64,000 bases of DNA from Candidatus Gastranaerophilales bacterium (GCA_017402995.1 JAFQOV010000016.1:26135-90134), one strand, 5' to 3'. Shown: positions 43,782 to 53,937, counted from the first letter of the stretch. The notes: generated from the letters alone by a model not told the origin. Program-made: numbers and translations.

Positions 43782-43799
43782 TTTTATATCTCCTAAATA

Positions 43800-44522
43800 T
43801 TATTCTTCTACCATTGTTCCAACGTTTTCGCCATTTAAAATTTTAGTAATGCTATCTTTTAAACTAAAATCAAAAACGCAAATTGGAATTGAATTTTGTT
43901 TACATAAAGCGCAAGATGTTAAATCCATTACCTTCAAACCTTTGACGATAATATCGTCATAAGATATTTTATCATATTTTTTAGCTTCAGGGTTAACTCT
44001 TGGGTCGTCAGAATATACTCCATCTACCCCATTTTTTGCCATAAGCATTGCTTCAGCACCGATTTCTGAGGCACGAAGAGCAGCTGCTGTATCTGTTGTG
44101 AAAAATGGATTTCCTGTACCCGCTGCAAAAATTACAACCCTATTTTTTTCTAAATGTCGAATTGCACGGAAACGAACATATGGTTCTGCAATTTTGTTCA
44201 TTGTGATTGCACTTTGAACTCTGCAATCTACGCCGATTTTTCTTAATTCTGATTGAATTGCAATCGCGTTCATTACAGTTGCCAACATGCCAACATAGTC
44301 ACCTGATGCTTGATCCATTCCAAGCTTAGATGAATTTTTCATACCTCTAAAAATATTTCCACCGCCAACAACAATTGCAATTTGTGCACCCATTTCATAT
44401 GCTTTTTTAATTTCTTGGCAAATATTATGAACAGGTTCTGGGTCAATCCCGAATTGTTGAGAGCCTAAAAGAGCTTCTCCTGATATCTTTAGAAGAATTT
44501 TTTTATATTTTAATTCTGACAT
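43800..44522 (-). CDS. pyrH: UMP kinase
   Basis: A 240-residue hexameric UMP kinase: KKILLKISGEALLG, GGGNIFRG, GTGNPFFTTDTAAALRA, and the VDGVYSDDPRVNP loop. It feeds pyrimidine nucleotides and is typically feedback-regulated by UTP and GTP. First gene of the minus-strand pyrH-frr-cdsA-rnc-rpe run. AAGGTGTATA precedes the ATG. Confidence 0.98.
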   Translation of the reverse strand: MSELKYKKILLKISGEALLGSQQFGIDPEPVHNICQEIKKAYEMGAQIAIVVGGGNIFRGMKNSSKLGMDQASGDYVGMLATVMNAIAIQSELRKIGVDCRVQSAITMNKIAEPYVRFRAIRHLEKNRVVIFAAGTGNPFFTTDTAAALRASEIGAEAMLMAKNGVDGVYSDDPRVNPEAKKYDKISYDDIIVKGLKVMDLTSCALCKQNSIPICVFDFSLKDSITKILNGENVGTMVEE

Positions 44523-44592
44523 TATACACCTTTTTTCTAATAAATCTTAAACAATATGGTACATATCAATTATACACAAGAATTAATGATTA

Positions 44593-44601
44593 TGTAATAA
44601 T
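44593..44601 (+). promoter_or_regulatory. Extended -10 element predicting a leaderless mRNA
   Basis: TGTAATAAT: a TGn extension followed by AATAAT (44596-44601), 6 nt before the ATG at 44608. There is no convincing -35 and no ribosome-binding site. Confidence 0.45.
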
Positions 44602-44607
44602 TAAATC

Positions 44608-45789
44608 ATGTCATCAAGTAATTTAATTAAAAACATCACATCAAAAGATTTAAATCTATCTTTAAATACAATAAAAACCCTTATAAACACAAGCAATCTA
44701 GAAGATTTTGGAGAGCTTTGCGAAAAAAGTGATTTTATTTTTCCTTTTTTGAAAAAAAGAATTACAGACGATTTTGTTAAGTTAATTAACAAAGAAAATT
44801 TAAATGCGGTTTTTGAATTTTCAAAAATTTATTGCGAAGATTTTGAAGATTTAATTGTAAAATCTTGGGTCAAATTTGCATGTGAAGATTTAACAGATAA
44901 AATCCTAGAACTTTTTGAAAATGGAACGAATGAACAAAAAGCCTATTGCGCAAGCTATTTTAAATATATCCAAGACCCATTAGCGCTTGAATATTTAAAT
45001 GAATTTGCAAAATCTGATTTCGAAGCTTTGATGTTAAATTGCGCTAAAACATTGAGTGTTTTTAAAGACGAGACAATTTTAAACGAAATGAAAAACGTCA
45101 TTAAAACACAAGATGATGAATTTGAAAAATTAAGCGCTTTTAATTTTATTTGTGCATATAATGGCGAAGAAAATATTAAATTTGTTGTTCAAAACGCTTT
45201 TTCAAGCCCTTTTTTATCAAACATTTTATCTAATTTAATGGATTTTTGCGGGATTGAATATTTAAAAACAATTTTAGGTGAAGATGATTTAATTAAAATT
45301 TTTCAAACAATAATTGAAAAATATCCTGAAGAAATTTCAATAGACACAGCATATTATTGGAATTTTATAGATTACATTAATTTAATTTATTCATTTAACA
45401 ATCAATATTCAAAAAATGTTTTAATTTTGGCTCGCGAAAAATTTAAAGAATATTCAACAAACGATATTTATTTATTTGATTTTGATAAAAATACAAAAGA
45501 AGAAATTAAAAACATTGCAAAGCTTTTAAATTCGCTTGATTTAACTTTTAAATTAAATGAAAATTACGATAATATGCAGCTAAGTGCTTGTTTATCTGTC
45601 ATTAAAGAGCTTAAACTCGTCGAATATTGCGATTTTTTAATTGATTTATTAAACAATGCAAATGAAGAAAAAACCGCGCAGATTGTGCTTGTTTTGAAAA
45701 AATTAGAAAAAACAAACTTAATTAATCACGAAATAATTGAAAACATGCAAAACGAAAACTTAAAAGCTTTTTGCTTAAGTTTAATCTAA
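44608..45789 (+). CDS. HEAT-like helical repeat protein, unknown function
   Basis: A 393-residue, Asn/Lys/Glu/Phe-rich helical protein without Trp-rich or catalytic motifs. Alternating helices (AYCASYFKYIQDPLALEYLNEFAKSDFEALMLNCAKTL) suggest degenerate HEAT/ARM repeats for protein contact. No family recognised; it may be lineage-specific. It lies alone on the plus strand between pyrH and ftsQ and overlaps the ftsQ end by 9 nt. Confidence 0.6.
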   Translation: MSSSNLIKNITSKDLNLSLNTIKTLINTSNLEDFGELCEKSDFIFPFLKKRITDDFVKLINKENLNAVFEFSKIYCEDFEDLIVKSWVKFACEDLTDKILELFENGTNEQKAYCASYFKYIQDPLALEYLNEFAKSDFEALMLNCAKTLSVFKDETILNEMKNVIKTQDDEFEKLSAFNFICAYNGEENIKFVVQNAFSSPFLSNILSNLMDFCGIEYLKTILGEDDLIKIFQTIIEKYPEEISIDTAYYWNFIDYINLIYSFNNQYSKNVLILAREKFKEYSTNDIYLFDFDKNTKEEIKNIAKLLNSLDLTFKLNENYDNMQLSACLSVIKELKLVEYCDFLIDLLNNANEEKTAQIVLVLKKLEKTNLINHEIIENMQNENLKAFCLSLI

Positions 45790-46752
45790 AATATCGTCAT
45801 TTTGGGCTTTTTGCTCGTCTTTAATTTCCTCTTCTTGAGGAACTTTAATGTCTTTATTTTCTTTTTGTTTTTCTAAATCTTCAACTTTGACATCTGTTTT
45901 TTGAATTTCTTTTGCGCCTTCAAGTCTGAAATATGAAGAATCTTCCCATCTTAAATCGATATATTTAATTTTTTGTTGAATTTTTTTAGCTTCTGGCAAA
46001 ATTGCCGCAATTGATTTAACACGCTTCAATGATGTTTCATTAATCTCACCAAAACGAATTAAATATTCTTTTAACATGATATAAACATCTTTGTTGTTTC
46101 TTAAATCGATATATTGAACTTGTTGATTTGAATAAGTTTCAATTGCTCTAATTAATTTTAAAATTTCAGCAACTTTAGCCTTATCCCAAACGACATCAAC
46201 CCCATCTTTAACGCCATATGTCAAAAGTTTAATCACTTTTATTGAAGGGTTTAATGGCAAGTAATCATGGTCAATTAAAACACCATCTGTCGTCAAGGCA
46301 GAATGAGGTTGAGCTTCAAGATTTGGTGCAAGCAAAAACGCTGGCGTTCTTTCATCAAGCGCAACTGTAATTCTTGCAGGAAACCAATGACGTCTGACAT
46401 AGACTTTTTTAATTGGTTGAAGTTGAGAAATATTTTGCTCAAGTTCTTTTGTGTTTAAGCGAAAAATTTGCGTATATGGAAGTTGCGTTTGTCTAATCAT
46501 ATTAATTACTTTATGATTTGGAGTAATTAAATTTCCTTGAATTTTTAAAACGCTTGGATCAGCGGCATTTAACTTATTTAAATCCATATACCAATGATGA
46601 GATTTTAAAGTTTTAAACCCTAAAAAACAAAATCCCACAACCAAAAGTAAAGACAAAAGCATTTTAAGACGAATTAAAAGAGTTCTTGTTCCCACAATTT
46701 GTCTTTTAATTTTATTAACTTTTAATCTTCTTTTTTGGTATGAAATACCCAT
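45781..46752 (-). CDS. ftsQ: Cell division protein FtsQ/DivIB
   Basis: A 323-residue bitopic protein: basic cytoplasmic N-terminus (KRRLKVNKIKRQIVG), one helix (about 28-48), a POTRA domain (about 65-140; ITPNHKVINMIRQTQLPYTQIFRLN, KKVYVRRHWFPARITVALDERTP) and the FtsQ beta domain (145-265). A Lys/Glu/Asp-rich tail extends past 275. It recruits FtsB/FtsL to the divisome. It is adjacent to ddl (end and start abut), in the murC-murB-ddl-ftsQ order. Confidence 0.88.
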   Translation of the reverse strand: MGISYQKRRLKVNKIKRQIVGTRTLLIRLKMLLSLLLVVGFCFLGFKTLKSHHWYMDLNKLNAADPSVLKIQGNLITPNHKVINMIRQTQLPYTQIFRLNTKELEQNISQLQPIKKVYVRRHWFPARITVALDERTPAFLLAPNLEAQPHSALTTDGVLIDHDYLPLNPSIKVIKLLTYGVKDGVDVVWDKAKVAEILKLIRAIETYSNQQVQYIDLRNNKDVYIMLKEYLIRFGEINETSLKRVKSIAAILPEAKKIQQKIKYIDLRWEDSSYFRLEGAKEIQKTDVKVEDLEKQKENKDIKVPQEEEIKDEQKAQNDDILD

Positions 46753-47709
46753 TTATTTTTCAAGCTCCGAACTTTTTAAAATAATATCAACCAATTCATT
46801 ATATGAAATGCCCATATTTTCAGCTTGTGCAGGCAGGTCTGATGTGTCTGTCATGCCAGGATTGGTATTAATTTCTAATACATATGGTACGTTATTATAT
46901 ACCAAAAAGTCAACACGACTCACTCCTTTACAAGCACAGGCAATGTGCGCTTTAATTGCAATTTCTTTGATTTCTTCGGTTAATTTTTCATCAAAATCTG
47001 CAGGCAAAATAAACTCTGTTAATCCTTTTGTATATTTTGCTTCGTAATCATACCAATCTGTTTTTGTTCTAAAACCAAGAATTGGGGTTGCAAAAGTTTC
47101 AACTTCGCCATTTTCTTTGACACGCTCTAAAACACCAACTGTTGCAGATTCGCCTTGCAAATATTCTTCAATTAAAATCTCTTTATCACATTTTAGCGCT
47201 TCTTGCATAGCTTCATCTAGTTTATCAACCGAATCAACCTTTGTCATGCCGATTGATGAACCTTCATTTGCCGGTTTAATAATAATTGGATAATTTAATT
47301 CTTGAACTTTTTGTTTGTAATTATCTTTTGTAACGTTAACTGATTTAATCAATGGAATATCAACAGTGCTCAAGACTTTTTTTGTCATAATCTTATCCAT
47401 GCAAATTGAGCTTGCTTTAACTCCGCAACCAGAATATGGAATGTTTAAAAACTCCAAAACCCCTTGAATGCAACCATCTTCGCCATAACGACCATGCAAA
47501 ACATTAATTACAAATTCAATATTATTTTCAACTAAATTTTTTGCAACATCTCTATCAACGTCAATCATTGTAACGTCTTTATATCCAAGCTCAATTAACG
47601 CTTTAAAAACGTTTTTTCCTGAACGAAGAGAAACTTCTCTTTCGTTTGACAAACCGCCACAAAGAACGGCAATTCGCGAATTTTTATTTATTTTTTTAAT
47701 ATCTGCCAT
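46753..47709 (-). CDS. ddl: D-alanine--D-alanine ligase
   Basis: A 318-residue ATP-grasp enzyme joining two D-Ala for peptidoglycan precursors. Seen: VLCGGLSNEREVSLRSG, FVINVLHGRYGEDGCIQG, IIKPANEGSSIGM, and the Mg-binding VLEINTNPGMTDTS. It overlaps the murB end by 22 nt on the same strand. Confidence 0.97.
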   Translation of the reverse strand: MADIKKINKNSRIAVLCGGLSNEREVSLRSGKNVFKALIELGYKDVTMIDVDRDVAKNLVENNIEFVINVLHGRYGEDGCIQGVLEFLNIPYSGCGVKASSICMDKIMTKKVLSTVDIPLIKSVNVTKDNYKQKVQELNYPIIIKPANEGSSIGMTKVDSVDKLDEAMQEALKCDKEILIEEYLQGESATVGVLERVKENGEVETFATPILGFRTKTDWYDYEAKYTKGLTEFILPADFDEKLTEEIKEIAIKAHIACACKGVSRVDFLVYNNVPYVLEINTNPGMTDTSDLPAQAENMGISYNELVDIILKSSELEK

Positions 47710-48617
47710 TTTTCTTTTTCACTTTCCGTCATTTCGCCAACAAATACGATTTCTGGCGTTAATTCAACTCCAAATTCTTCTTTAACTTTACTATAAACTT
47801 TAAAAATCAAATCTGTATAATCTATTGAATTTGCATTTCCTCTGTTAACTATAAAATTACAGTGATTTTCCCAAACTTCAACATCATTTAGTTTATGACC
47901 TCTAAAACCACATTTATCAATCAAAGCACCAGCCGAAAATTCGCAATTTGCAGGGTTTTTAAAAACAGAACCAGCGTTTGGCAGGGCAAGAGATGGTTGT
48001 TTCGTTTTTCTAAAAAATACATTTTCGTCCATTTTTGCTTTGATTTCTTCTGTTGGTTTTTTTTCAAGTTCAAATTTCGCGCTTAAAACCGCGTAATTTT
48101 TTTCTTTTAAAATTGAATGACGATATGAAAAATTCATATCCTCTTTTGTCAAAGTTAAAATTTTATTATTTTCAATATCATATACTTTTGCACTAATAAA
48201 CTTATCAGATACCGTTTGTCCGTGTGCCCCAGCGTTCATTACAACAACACCACCAAGACTTGCCGGAATACCAATTAAAAATTCAAAACCAGATAGCCCT
48301 TTTTCAAGTGCCATTTTTGAAAGCTTTTGAACCTTGGCTCCCGCTTGAACTTCAACTTTGTTTCCAGAAAAATTAATTTCAGAGATATTTCCTGTATAGA
48401 TTATTGGGTTTTCAATTTCTAAAGATGAAAATAAAACATTTGACCCATTACCCAAAACAATAGGCTTTTGAGCTTTAAATTTTTTAAGCAAAGATACCAT
48501 TTCGCCATCATTTTCTGGCAAATAAAACATTTTCGCTTTTGCCTTGATTTTAAGGGTATTAAAATTGGTCAAATAAAAATCATTGTAAAATTTAATATTA
48601 TTTTGAGAGCAAATCAT
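47688..48617 (-). CDS. murB: UDP-N-acetylenolpyruvoylglucosamine reductase
   Basis: A 309-residue FAD enzyme completing UDP-MurNAc synthesis. FAD-binding LGNGSNVLF and IPASLGGVVVMNAGAHGQ, the substrate loop NYRHS-like FSYRHSIL, PNAGSVFKNP with the catalytic Ser, and the late Glu in ELTPEIVFVGE. The start is taken at 48617, which follows CGGAGA with good spacing; an in-frame TTG at 48656 lacks a site. It overlaps the end of murC by 20 nt. Confidence 0.95.
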   Translation of the reverse strand: MICSQNNIKFYNDFYLTNFNTLKIKAKAKMFYLPENDGEMVSLLKKFKAQKPIVLGNGSNVLFSSLEIENPIIYTGNISEINFSGNKVEVQAGAKVQKLSKMALEKGLSGFEFLIGIPASLGGVVVMNAGAHGQTVSDKFISAKVYDIENNKILTLTKEDMNFSYRHSILKEKNYAVLSAKFELEKKPTEEIKAKMDENVFFRKTKQPSLALPNAGSVFKNPANCEFSAGALIDKCGFRGHKLNDVEVWENHCNFIVNRGNANSIDYTDLIFKVYSKVKEEFGVELTPEIVFVGEMTESEKEKWQILKK

Positions 48618-49968
48618 ATATTTCTCCGCAAATTTTTGTATTATCGCCTGCTCCAAGAGTAATTACCAAATCATTTTTTTGAATGTCGGGTAAAATTTGC
48701 TCTGCCGCTTTTTTCATATCGCCCTTAATATATTTTGCATCTATCCCGTTTTTTAAACATGCAGCTGCAAAAGTATTAGAATTATAGCCAATATCAGCCT
48801 CTTTGCCAGCATTAAACACATCTAACACATACAATTTATCAACTGGCTTAAAGCTTTCAATAAATTCTTGCCACAAACCTTCAAGGCGAGTGTATCTATG
48901 AGGTTGAAAAATCGCAAGTTTACGACGTTTTGAGCCACTAATTGCTTGAATTGTTGCATTAACTTCTGTTGGGTGGTGAGCGTAATCGTCAATTATTTTA
49001 ATATCATTTATTTCGCCATACAACTGAAAACGTCTACCCATGCCAGAAAATTCAGAAAAATATTGAGAATATTCTTCTTGTTTAAATCCAAGACTATCTA
49101 AAACGCTAATCACAGATAATGTATTATAGACATTGTGAATGCCCGGAATAATCAAATTGATTTTTGTTAAAAATTTATCATTTTTATAAACATCAAATTC
49201 TGTTTCTAAATCTTTTTGAACAATATTTTTAGCTTGATAATCAGCATTTGAATTAATCGCAAAAGAAATATAATTTTCAAAATTACTTTCTTTTAGCAAC
49301 CTTTTTGCGCCATCATCATCAAAATTAATAAACAATTTATCTGTTTTTTGCATGTTGTTTATTGTTTTTTTGAACGTTTCAATGATGTCTTCTAATCCAT
49401 TTTTGTAAAAATCCAAATGGTCTGCTTCCAAATTATTAACAACAAAGCAATTTGGAGCATATTTTTCAATTGTTCCATCAGATTCATCTAATTCTGCTAT
49501 AAAATATTTTGAAGTTTTTGAAGCGTTTGCATTTTCATTGATTTTTGGAATAATCCCACCAATTGCATACGCAGGCTCTTTTTGCATTTTTTCCAAAATA
49601 AAGCTCATTAAACCACTTGTTGTTGTTTTGCCGTGTGTTCCAGCAAAACCAACAAAACAAGGGAACTTGCGAGAGATGAAATCAAGGCAATCTGACCTGT
49701 GCATTACTTTTAAATTTAATTCTCTTGCACGCTTCAATTCGGGGTTATCTTCCTTAATTGCGCTTGAAATAACAACAGTTTGCCCTTGTTGAATATTTTT
49801 TTCATCATGTCCAATTGAAATTTTTGCGCCCAACTTTTCAACAAGTTTTGTATATTTGCTTTCTTCAATATCTGAACCTGATACTTCAAAACCAAGTTGC
49901 AAAAGAATTTTAGCCAAAGCGCTTTGCCCAACTCCGCCAATTGCAATGAAATGAAAAGAATTAGTCAT
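48598..49968 (-). CDS. murC: UDP-N-acetylmuramate--L-alanine ligase
   Basis: A 456-residue Mur ligase. N-terminal nucleotide fold (FIAIGGVGQSALAKILLQLG), ATP loop GTHGKTTTSGLMSF, central ELDESDGT, and C-terminal IIDDYAHHPTEVNATIQ with the conserved His pair. It adds the first amino acid of the stem peptide. First of murC-murB-ddl-ftsQ; overlaps the upstream glycosyltransferase gene by 8 nt. Confidence 0.97.
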   Translation of the reverse strand: MTNSFHFIAIGGVGQSALAKILLQLGFEVSGSDIEESKYTKLVEKLGAKISIGHDEKNIQQGQTVVISSAIKEDNPELKRARELNLKVMHRSDCLDFISRKFPCFVGFAGTHGKTTTSGLMSFILEKMQKEPAYAIGGIIPKINENANASKTSKYFIAELDESDGTIEKYAPNCFVVNNLEADHLDFYKNGLEDIIETFKKTINNMQKTDKLFINFDDDGAKRLLKESNFENYISFAINSNADYQAKNIVQKDLETEFDVYKNDKFLTKINLIIPGIHNVYNTLSVISVLDSLGFKQEEYSQYFSEFSGMGRRFQLYGEINDIKIIDDYAHHPTEVNATIQAISGSKRRKLAIFQPHRYTRLEGLWQEFIESFKPVDKLYVLDVFNAGKEADIGYNSNTFAAACLKNGIDAKYIKGDMKKAAEQILPDIQKNDLVITLGAGDNTKICGEIYDLLSK

Positions 49969-51280
49969 TTATGTTAATTCCTTCTAGCGCAACATTAGCG
50001 ACACCGTGTTGAGTTTTGCCCCAATCCATTGTTTTTTTGGTGAAAATAATTTTAATAATAATGAACATTGCAATTGGGAACCAAATTGTAATGAAATATA
50101 TTGAAGTCACAATCGCCTCATAGACTGAGCGCCAGAAAGTGAAATGTGAATATTTTTTCAAGCTGTAAATAAAGCCAAGCGCAAAGAAAATGCCTGTTGC
50201 GACAAGCAAGAAAATTGAAGACAAAATGCAATTTTCCATGCCTTTTACAAAATGGAAAGCTTGGATAATTATTTCTGTGATAATCCAAAATGGAAGTAAA
50301 AATTCACTGATATATGCAATCAGATCAAAGCCAACTCTTAAAGACATATCTTTTGATGTGAAAACATCAAGCGCATATTCTAAATAGCGACGAATTGACC
50401 CCTCAACCCAACGGCGTCTTTGACGAATTAGCGCAGAAAAAGTTGTGACCCCTTCTTCATATACTTTTATATCAGGGCAAAAACGAATATCCCAACCTTT
50501 AACGTGCAATCTTGTTGACATATCAAGGTCATCTGTGATTGTATCTTCGTTCCAGCCGTTAATGCTTTTTAGGGCTTGGCGCTTGATTAATTCGCCATTT
50601 CCACGAAGCTCAACCGCGCCTCTAATCGCGTCGCGACCAACTTGGAAATGTGTATCTAAGATATATTCGTTATATTGACATTGGGTTAAAAAGTTTTGTT
50701 TTGCGTTAATAATTACTTTTTGAGCTTGAACTGCGCCAACATCAGCGGGTTCTAATTCGACAATCATTTTAGTCAAAAAATCTTTTTCAACTTTAGCATC
50801 AGCGTCAAATACCAAAATCGCTTCACCTTTGGCAATTTCCATAGCTTCGTTTAAAACCGCAGATTTACCAGGAGTAGCGTTTTTATCTCTTATGATAGCT
50901 GTAATTTTGTCATATTTTTTCTCAAGATTTTTAATAATTTCAGCGGTATCATCAGTGCTTCTATCATCAATTAAAATGATTTCAAAATCTTTATAATCAA
51001 GATTTAAAATATTTTGAGCTGTTTTTTCAATAACTTCATGCTCATTATGACAAGGGATTAAAATTGAGACAAATGGGTGAAAGTCATAGTTTACTATTGG
51101 GGGATTTTTTCTTAATTTTCTTTTTTTATATTTTGTAACCGCATATGAATATAGCGAATATAGAACCATTATGGCAATTAAAAATACAATTGCCCAAAGG
51201 GTATTAAAATAGTTCTGGAATACAATCAAAAAAGCCGTTAATGATGTGATTATAATTAAAAGGGCTATTCTTTCTTTCAT
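49961..51280 (-). CDS. Membrane-bound family 2 glycosyltransferase
   Basis: A 439-residue processive-type glycosyltransferase: two N-terminal helices, GT-A domain (about 75-310), and several C-terminal helices. Motifs: SILIPCHNE, IDDRSTDDTAEI, DxD in VFDADAKVE, ITDDLDMS (TED-like base) and QRRRWVEGS (Q/RxxRW). It resembles PgaC/BcsA/HasA-type polysaccharide synthases; the sugar is unknown. The start is ATG 51280, 9 nt after GAGAG; the TTG at 51304 is rejected. It directly precedes murC, so it may make an envelope or matrix glycan. No PilZ domain is seen. Confidence 0.9.
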   Translation of the reverse strand: MKERIALLIIITSLTAFLIVFQNYFNTLWAIVFLIAIMVLYSLYSYAVTKYKKRKLRKNPPIVNYDFHPFVSILIPCHNEHEVIEKTAQNILNLDYKDFEIILIDDRSTDDTAEIIKNLEKKYDKITAIIRDKNATPGKSAVLNEAMEIAKGEAILVFDADAKVEKDFLTKMIVELEPADVGAVQAQKVIINAKQNFLTQCQYNEYILDTHFQVGRDAIRGAVELRGNGELIKRQALKSINGWNEDTITDDLDMSTRLHVKGWDIRFCPDIKVYEEGVTTFSALIRQRRRWVEGSIRRYLEYALDVFTSKDMSLRVGFDLIAYISEFLLPFWIITEIIIQAFHFVKGMENCILSSIFLLVATGIFFALGFIYSLKKYSHFTFWRSVYEAIVTSIYFITIWFPIAMFIIIKIIFTKKTMDWGKTQHGVANVALEGININD

Positions 51281-51362
51281 TTTTAAACTCTCAACATTCC
51301 CCAATACGTAAATGTTATTTTATCTTATCACAAAAACAAACCCGAGGCGATTTGTTTACATT

Positions 51363-52730
51363 TTAGAATTTTTTTGTAACAAGCGCCATAACGTCGTTAT
51401 AGCAAATCAAAAGCATTAGAGTGATTAACAAAATGAAAAAGAAATTGTTAATCTTTTCAATTGCTTTTTGAGATGGTTTTCTGCCTGTTATTTTTTCAAA
51501 AATCAAAAATGCAATATGTCCGCCATCAAGCGCTGGAATTGGCAAGAAATTCATTATCGCAAGGTTAATTGAAATCATTGCAGTTAACAAAATTCCATTT
51601 AACATGCCTTTTTGCGCGATTATATCACCCCCAACTTTAACAATGGCGATAACTCCGTGCATATCTGACGCGTTAACTTTTCCTGCAAACAATTGCCATA
51701 AGCTATAAAGCATTGTTGAAGTTGTAGAATAAAGATAATCAAAAGATTTAACAACAATATCTTTTGCTGTTTTTGTTTCACAAAAAATATCTTCAACTAT
51801 TAAAAGTGTTCCTAAAAGCCCATCTTTTCCAACTTTTACAGTGATATTAATTTCCTTTTCCCCTCTTAAAAAAACCATTTCCATTGGTTTATATGTATCT
51901 GAAAGAGCTAAGGCAAGGTCAGATAAAGATGTTTCTTCTTTTAAAACAATTTCAGATTTAGAATATATTTCATTTCTTAATTTAATTTGATTTTCGTTTA
52001 ATTTAATCCCGTCTTTTTTATATTTTTCAAGACCTTTTAAAACATCTTGATTAACCGTTAAAGTATTTTCTGGCTTTGCTTTTGGCAAAAGAACTTTTGT
52101 ATCTTTCAAAATGGTTTCGTTTAATTTTGGATTTAATTTTTTTAATTGTTCAAGATTTTTTTCGTACAAATCTTTTTGTGCGTAATCGTCAAAAAGTTTT
52201 GAATTTTTAGTGTAAAAAACTAATTGATATAAATTTTCAATTTTATTTCCGTTAATTTTTTCAAATTTATCACCTTTTTTAATGTCGAAAATTTGAATAT
52301 TTGAATTTGGCTTTTCAATAAAACCGTTTACATAAATATTTTGATTAGGTGTTGGAAGTTTTTGGAAAAAAATTGCAGATGAAATTACCAAAAAAATCGC
52401 AAATAAAATATTCATCAAAACGCCAGCAGAAACAATGAAAAGCTTTTGTGCGATTGTTTTATTTTCGTATAAATATGGAGCTTTTTCGTCGTAGTTTTCA
52501 TCTTCTTTATCAACAACATCATCTTCAAAAGAAACATATCCACCCAACAAAAAAGCATGAAGATAAAATTCTGTATCACCCCATTTAAAAAGCTTTAGCT
52601 CTGGTCCAAACGGCATTCCAAAGCCAAAACGCGCAACTTTAACACCGCACATTCTTGCCGCCATAAAATGCCCAAGTTCGTGTACCAAAATGAGCAAACT
52701 TACAAGTAAAATCATTATTAAAATATTCAT
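51363..52730 (-). CDS. rseP: Site-2 protease, RseP/M50 family
   Basis: A 455-residue intramembrane metalloprotease. HExxH is at residues 17-21 (LVHELGHFMAARMCGVKVARFGFG) and the C-terminal NFLPIPALDGGHIAFLIFE supplies the third ligand. The region between (about 125-310) contains a PDZ-like domain with a Lys/Glu-rich insertion (LDDYAQKDLYEKNLEQLKK). It cleaves anti-sigma factors or remnant signal peptides in the membrane. It follows a coiled-coil gene on the same strand. Confidence 0.93.
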   Translation of the reverse strand: MNILIMILLVSLLILVHELGHFMAARMCGVKVARFGFGMPFGPELKLFKWGDTEFYLHAFLLGGYVSFEDDVVDKEDENYDEKAPYLYENKTIAQKLFIVSAGVLMNILFAIFLVISSAIFFQKLPTPNQNIYVNGFIEKPNSNIQIFDIKKGDKFEKINGNKIENLYQLVFYTKNSKLFDDYAQKDLYEKNLEQLKKLNPKLNETILKDTKVLLPKAKPENTLTVNQDVLKGLEKYKKDGIKLNENQIKLRNEIYSKSEIVLKEETSLSDLALALSDTYKPMEMVFLRGEKEINITVKVGKDGLLGTLLIVEDIFCETKTAKDIVVKSFDYLYSTTSTMLYSLWQLFAGKVNASDMHGVIAIVKVGGDIIAQKGMLNGILLTAMISINLAIMNFLPIPALDGGHIAFLIFEKITGRKPSQKAIEKINNFFFILLITLMLLICYNDVMALVTKKF

Positions 52731-52742
52731 AAAATCCTCTGG

Positions 52743-53846
52743 TTATTGGGGGTTCACTTTTTTGTAAAGTCCAAACATGCTTGGCTTATAAGAATTTAAA
52801 TTTTTATTTGATTCAGCAAGCAAAAGTCTTAATTTTTTATTTTGCTCTTCAAGTTCTTTTGCTCTTTGTTCTAATTTTTCATTTTTTGCTTGAATATCTT
52901 CAAGTTTTGCCGCAGCTTTTGCGTCTTGAGAACAAATCATGCTCACATGTTTAGCGATTTTTTTCGCCATTGTTTTAGCAATCATTGACAAAGTACGCTC
53001 AGAAATATCTAGTTTAAATTCATTTGTCTTTGGTGCCAAGTCCACATTTTTCTTAGACAATTCAGATACTAAATAGTTTTTAAATCTTTCTTGTGCCTCT
53101 AATGATTCAGAAATTAAGCTAATATCATCAAAATCGGCATTATCTGTTGGAAAATCGTTTTGTGGGTTGTATGGCGCAACGATATCTGGCTGTGCTTCAA
53201 AAAGCCTATCATCAATTGGTTCAACTTGTGTTTGAATTGGTTCAGATGGAACTTCAATTGGTTCTTGTTGAATATTTTCTTCGGGTTTTTCTTCTTCTTT
53301 TGAAACTGCTGGAGCTAAACCTTCCATAGCTGTTTCTAAAATGCCTTTTGGGGCAGGTTTTTCTTCTTCAATTTTTAATGGCTCAACTTCTTCAAGATTA
53401 ATTGTTTCTTCTTGAATTGATGTAGTTGGTTCAATATTTTGAATAGCTTCATCTTGAACTTTGTTAATTAATGGTGTGCCATCAGAAAGCGAGATGTTTT
53501 TCAAAGCATCAAGCGTTTCTTTGTCGTCAATTGTTTGTGTTTCAGATGGTTTTTCTTCTTTAGTTTCTTCGGTTTTTTCCATCTCTTGCGCTTTAACTTC
53601 AACTTCTTCAGCTTTTTCTTCTTTTGAAGTTTCTTCATTTTTTTGACTAAAAAGATTAGACAAAACCAAATCTAGCGCGTTTTTATCAAAAAATTCGCTA
53701 CCTTGTTCATCTTCAAAAATAGCTTCTATTTTCCATTTTTGAAAAAAAGTATCCAAAGTATAGCTATCTATAAAATATCCGCGATTAGCTAATTCTTTTA
53801 AAATTTCATTTTTTGTAAAAACATTAGATGCCATAATTTTACCCAT
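52743..53846 (-). CDS. Acidic coiled-coil protein with N-terminal HTH-like segment
   Basis: A 367-residue protein. Residues 5-60 look like a small DNA- or protein-binding helix bundle (FTKNEILKELANRGYFIDSYTLDTFFQKW). A long Glu/Pro/Thr-rich low-complexity linker follows (about 75-235). The C-terminal ~130 residues are helical with a coiled coil (DIQAKNEKLEQRAKELEEQNKKLRLL). No family recognised; it might organise the divisome or the neighbouring protease, by position only. Start 53846 or the ATG four codons later; a minus-strand TATAAT ends 4 nt before the first ATG. Confidence 0.55.
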   Translation of the reverse strand: MGKIMASNVFTKNEILKELANRGYFIDSYTLDTFFQKWKIEAIFEDEQGSEFFDKNALDLVLSNLFSQKNEETSKEEKAEEVEVKAQEMEKTEETKEEKPSETQTIDDKETLDALKNISLSDGTPLINKVQDEAIQNIEPTTSIQEETINLEEVEPLKIEEEKPAPKGILETAMEGLAPAVSKEEEKPEENIQQEPIEVPSEPIQTQVEPIDDRLFEAQPDIVAPYNPQNDFPTDNADFDDISLISESLEAQERFKNYLVSELSKKNVDLAPKTNEFKLDISERTLSMIAKTMAKKIAKHVSMICSQDAKAAAKLEDIQAKNEKLEQRAKELEEQNKKLRLLLAESNKNLNSYKPSMFGLYKKVNPQ

Positions 53847-53884
53847 AAATATTATACTTAAAAGTCACAAACTAGTCTAGTAAT

Positions 53885-53907
53885 AAAAAAAGCCCCAAGA
53901 TTGAGGC
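53885..53907 (-). terminator. Rho-independent terminator downstream of the AMIN-like gene
   Basis: On the minus strand GCCTCA-ATCT-TGGGGC (one G-U pair) followed by seven T. It lies 30 nt past the stop at 53938. Confidence 0.65.
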
Positions 53908-53937
53908 ATTTATTGGTTGAGTATTATAAATTAAAAG

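Noticed and set aside
48598..48656. murB/murC overlap of 59 nt as a sign of a misassembled or fused gene
   Set aside because: The upstream murB start is a TTG without a site; the ATG at 48617 with CGGAGA reduces the overlap to a normal 20 nt.
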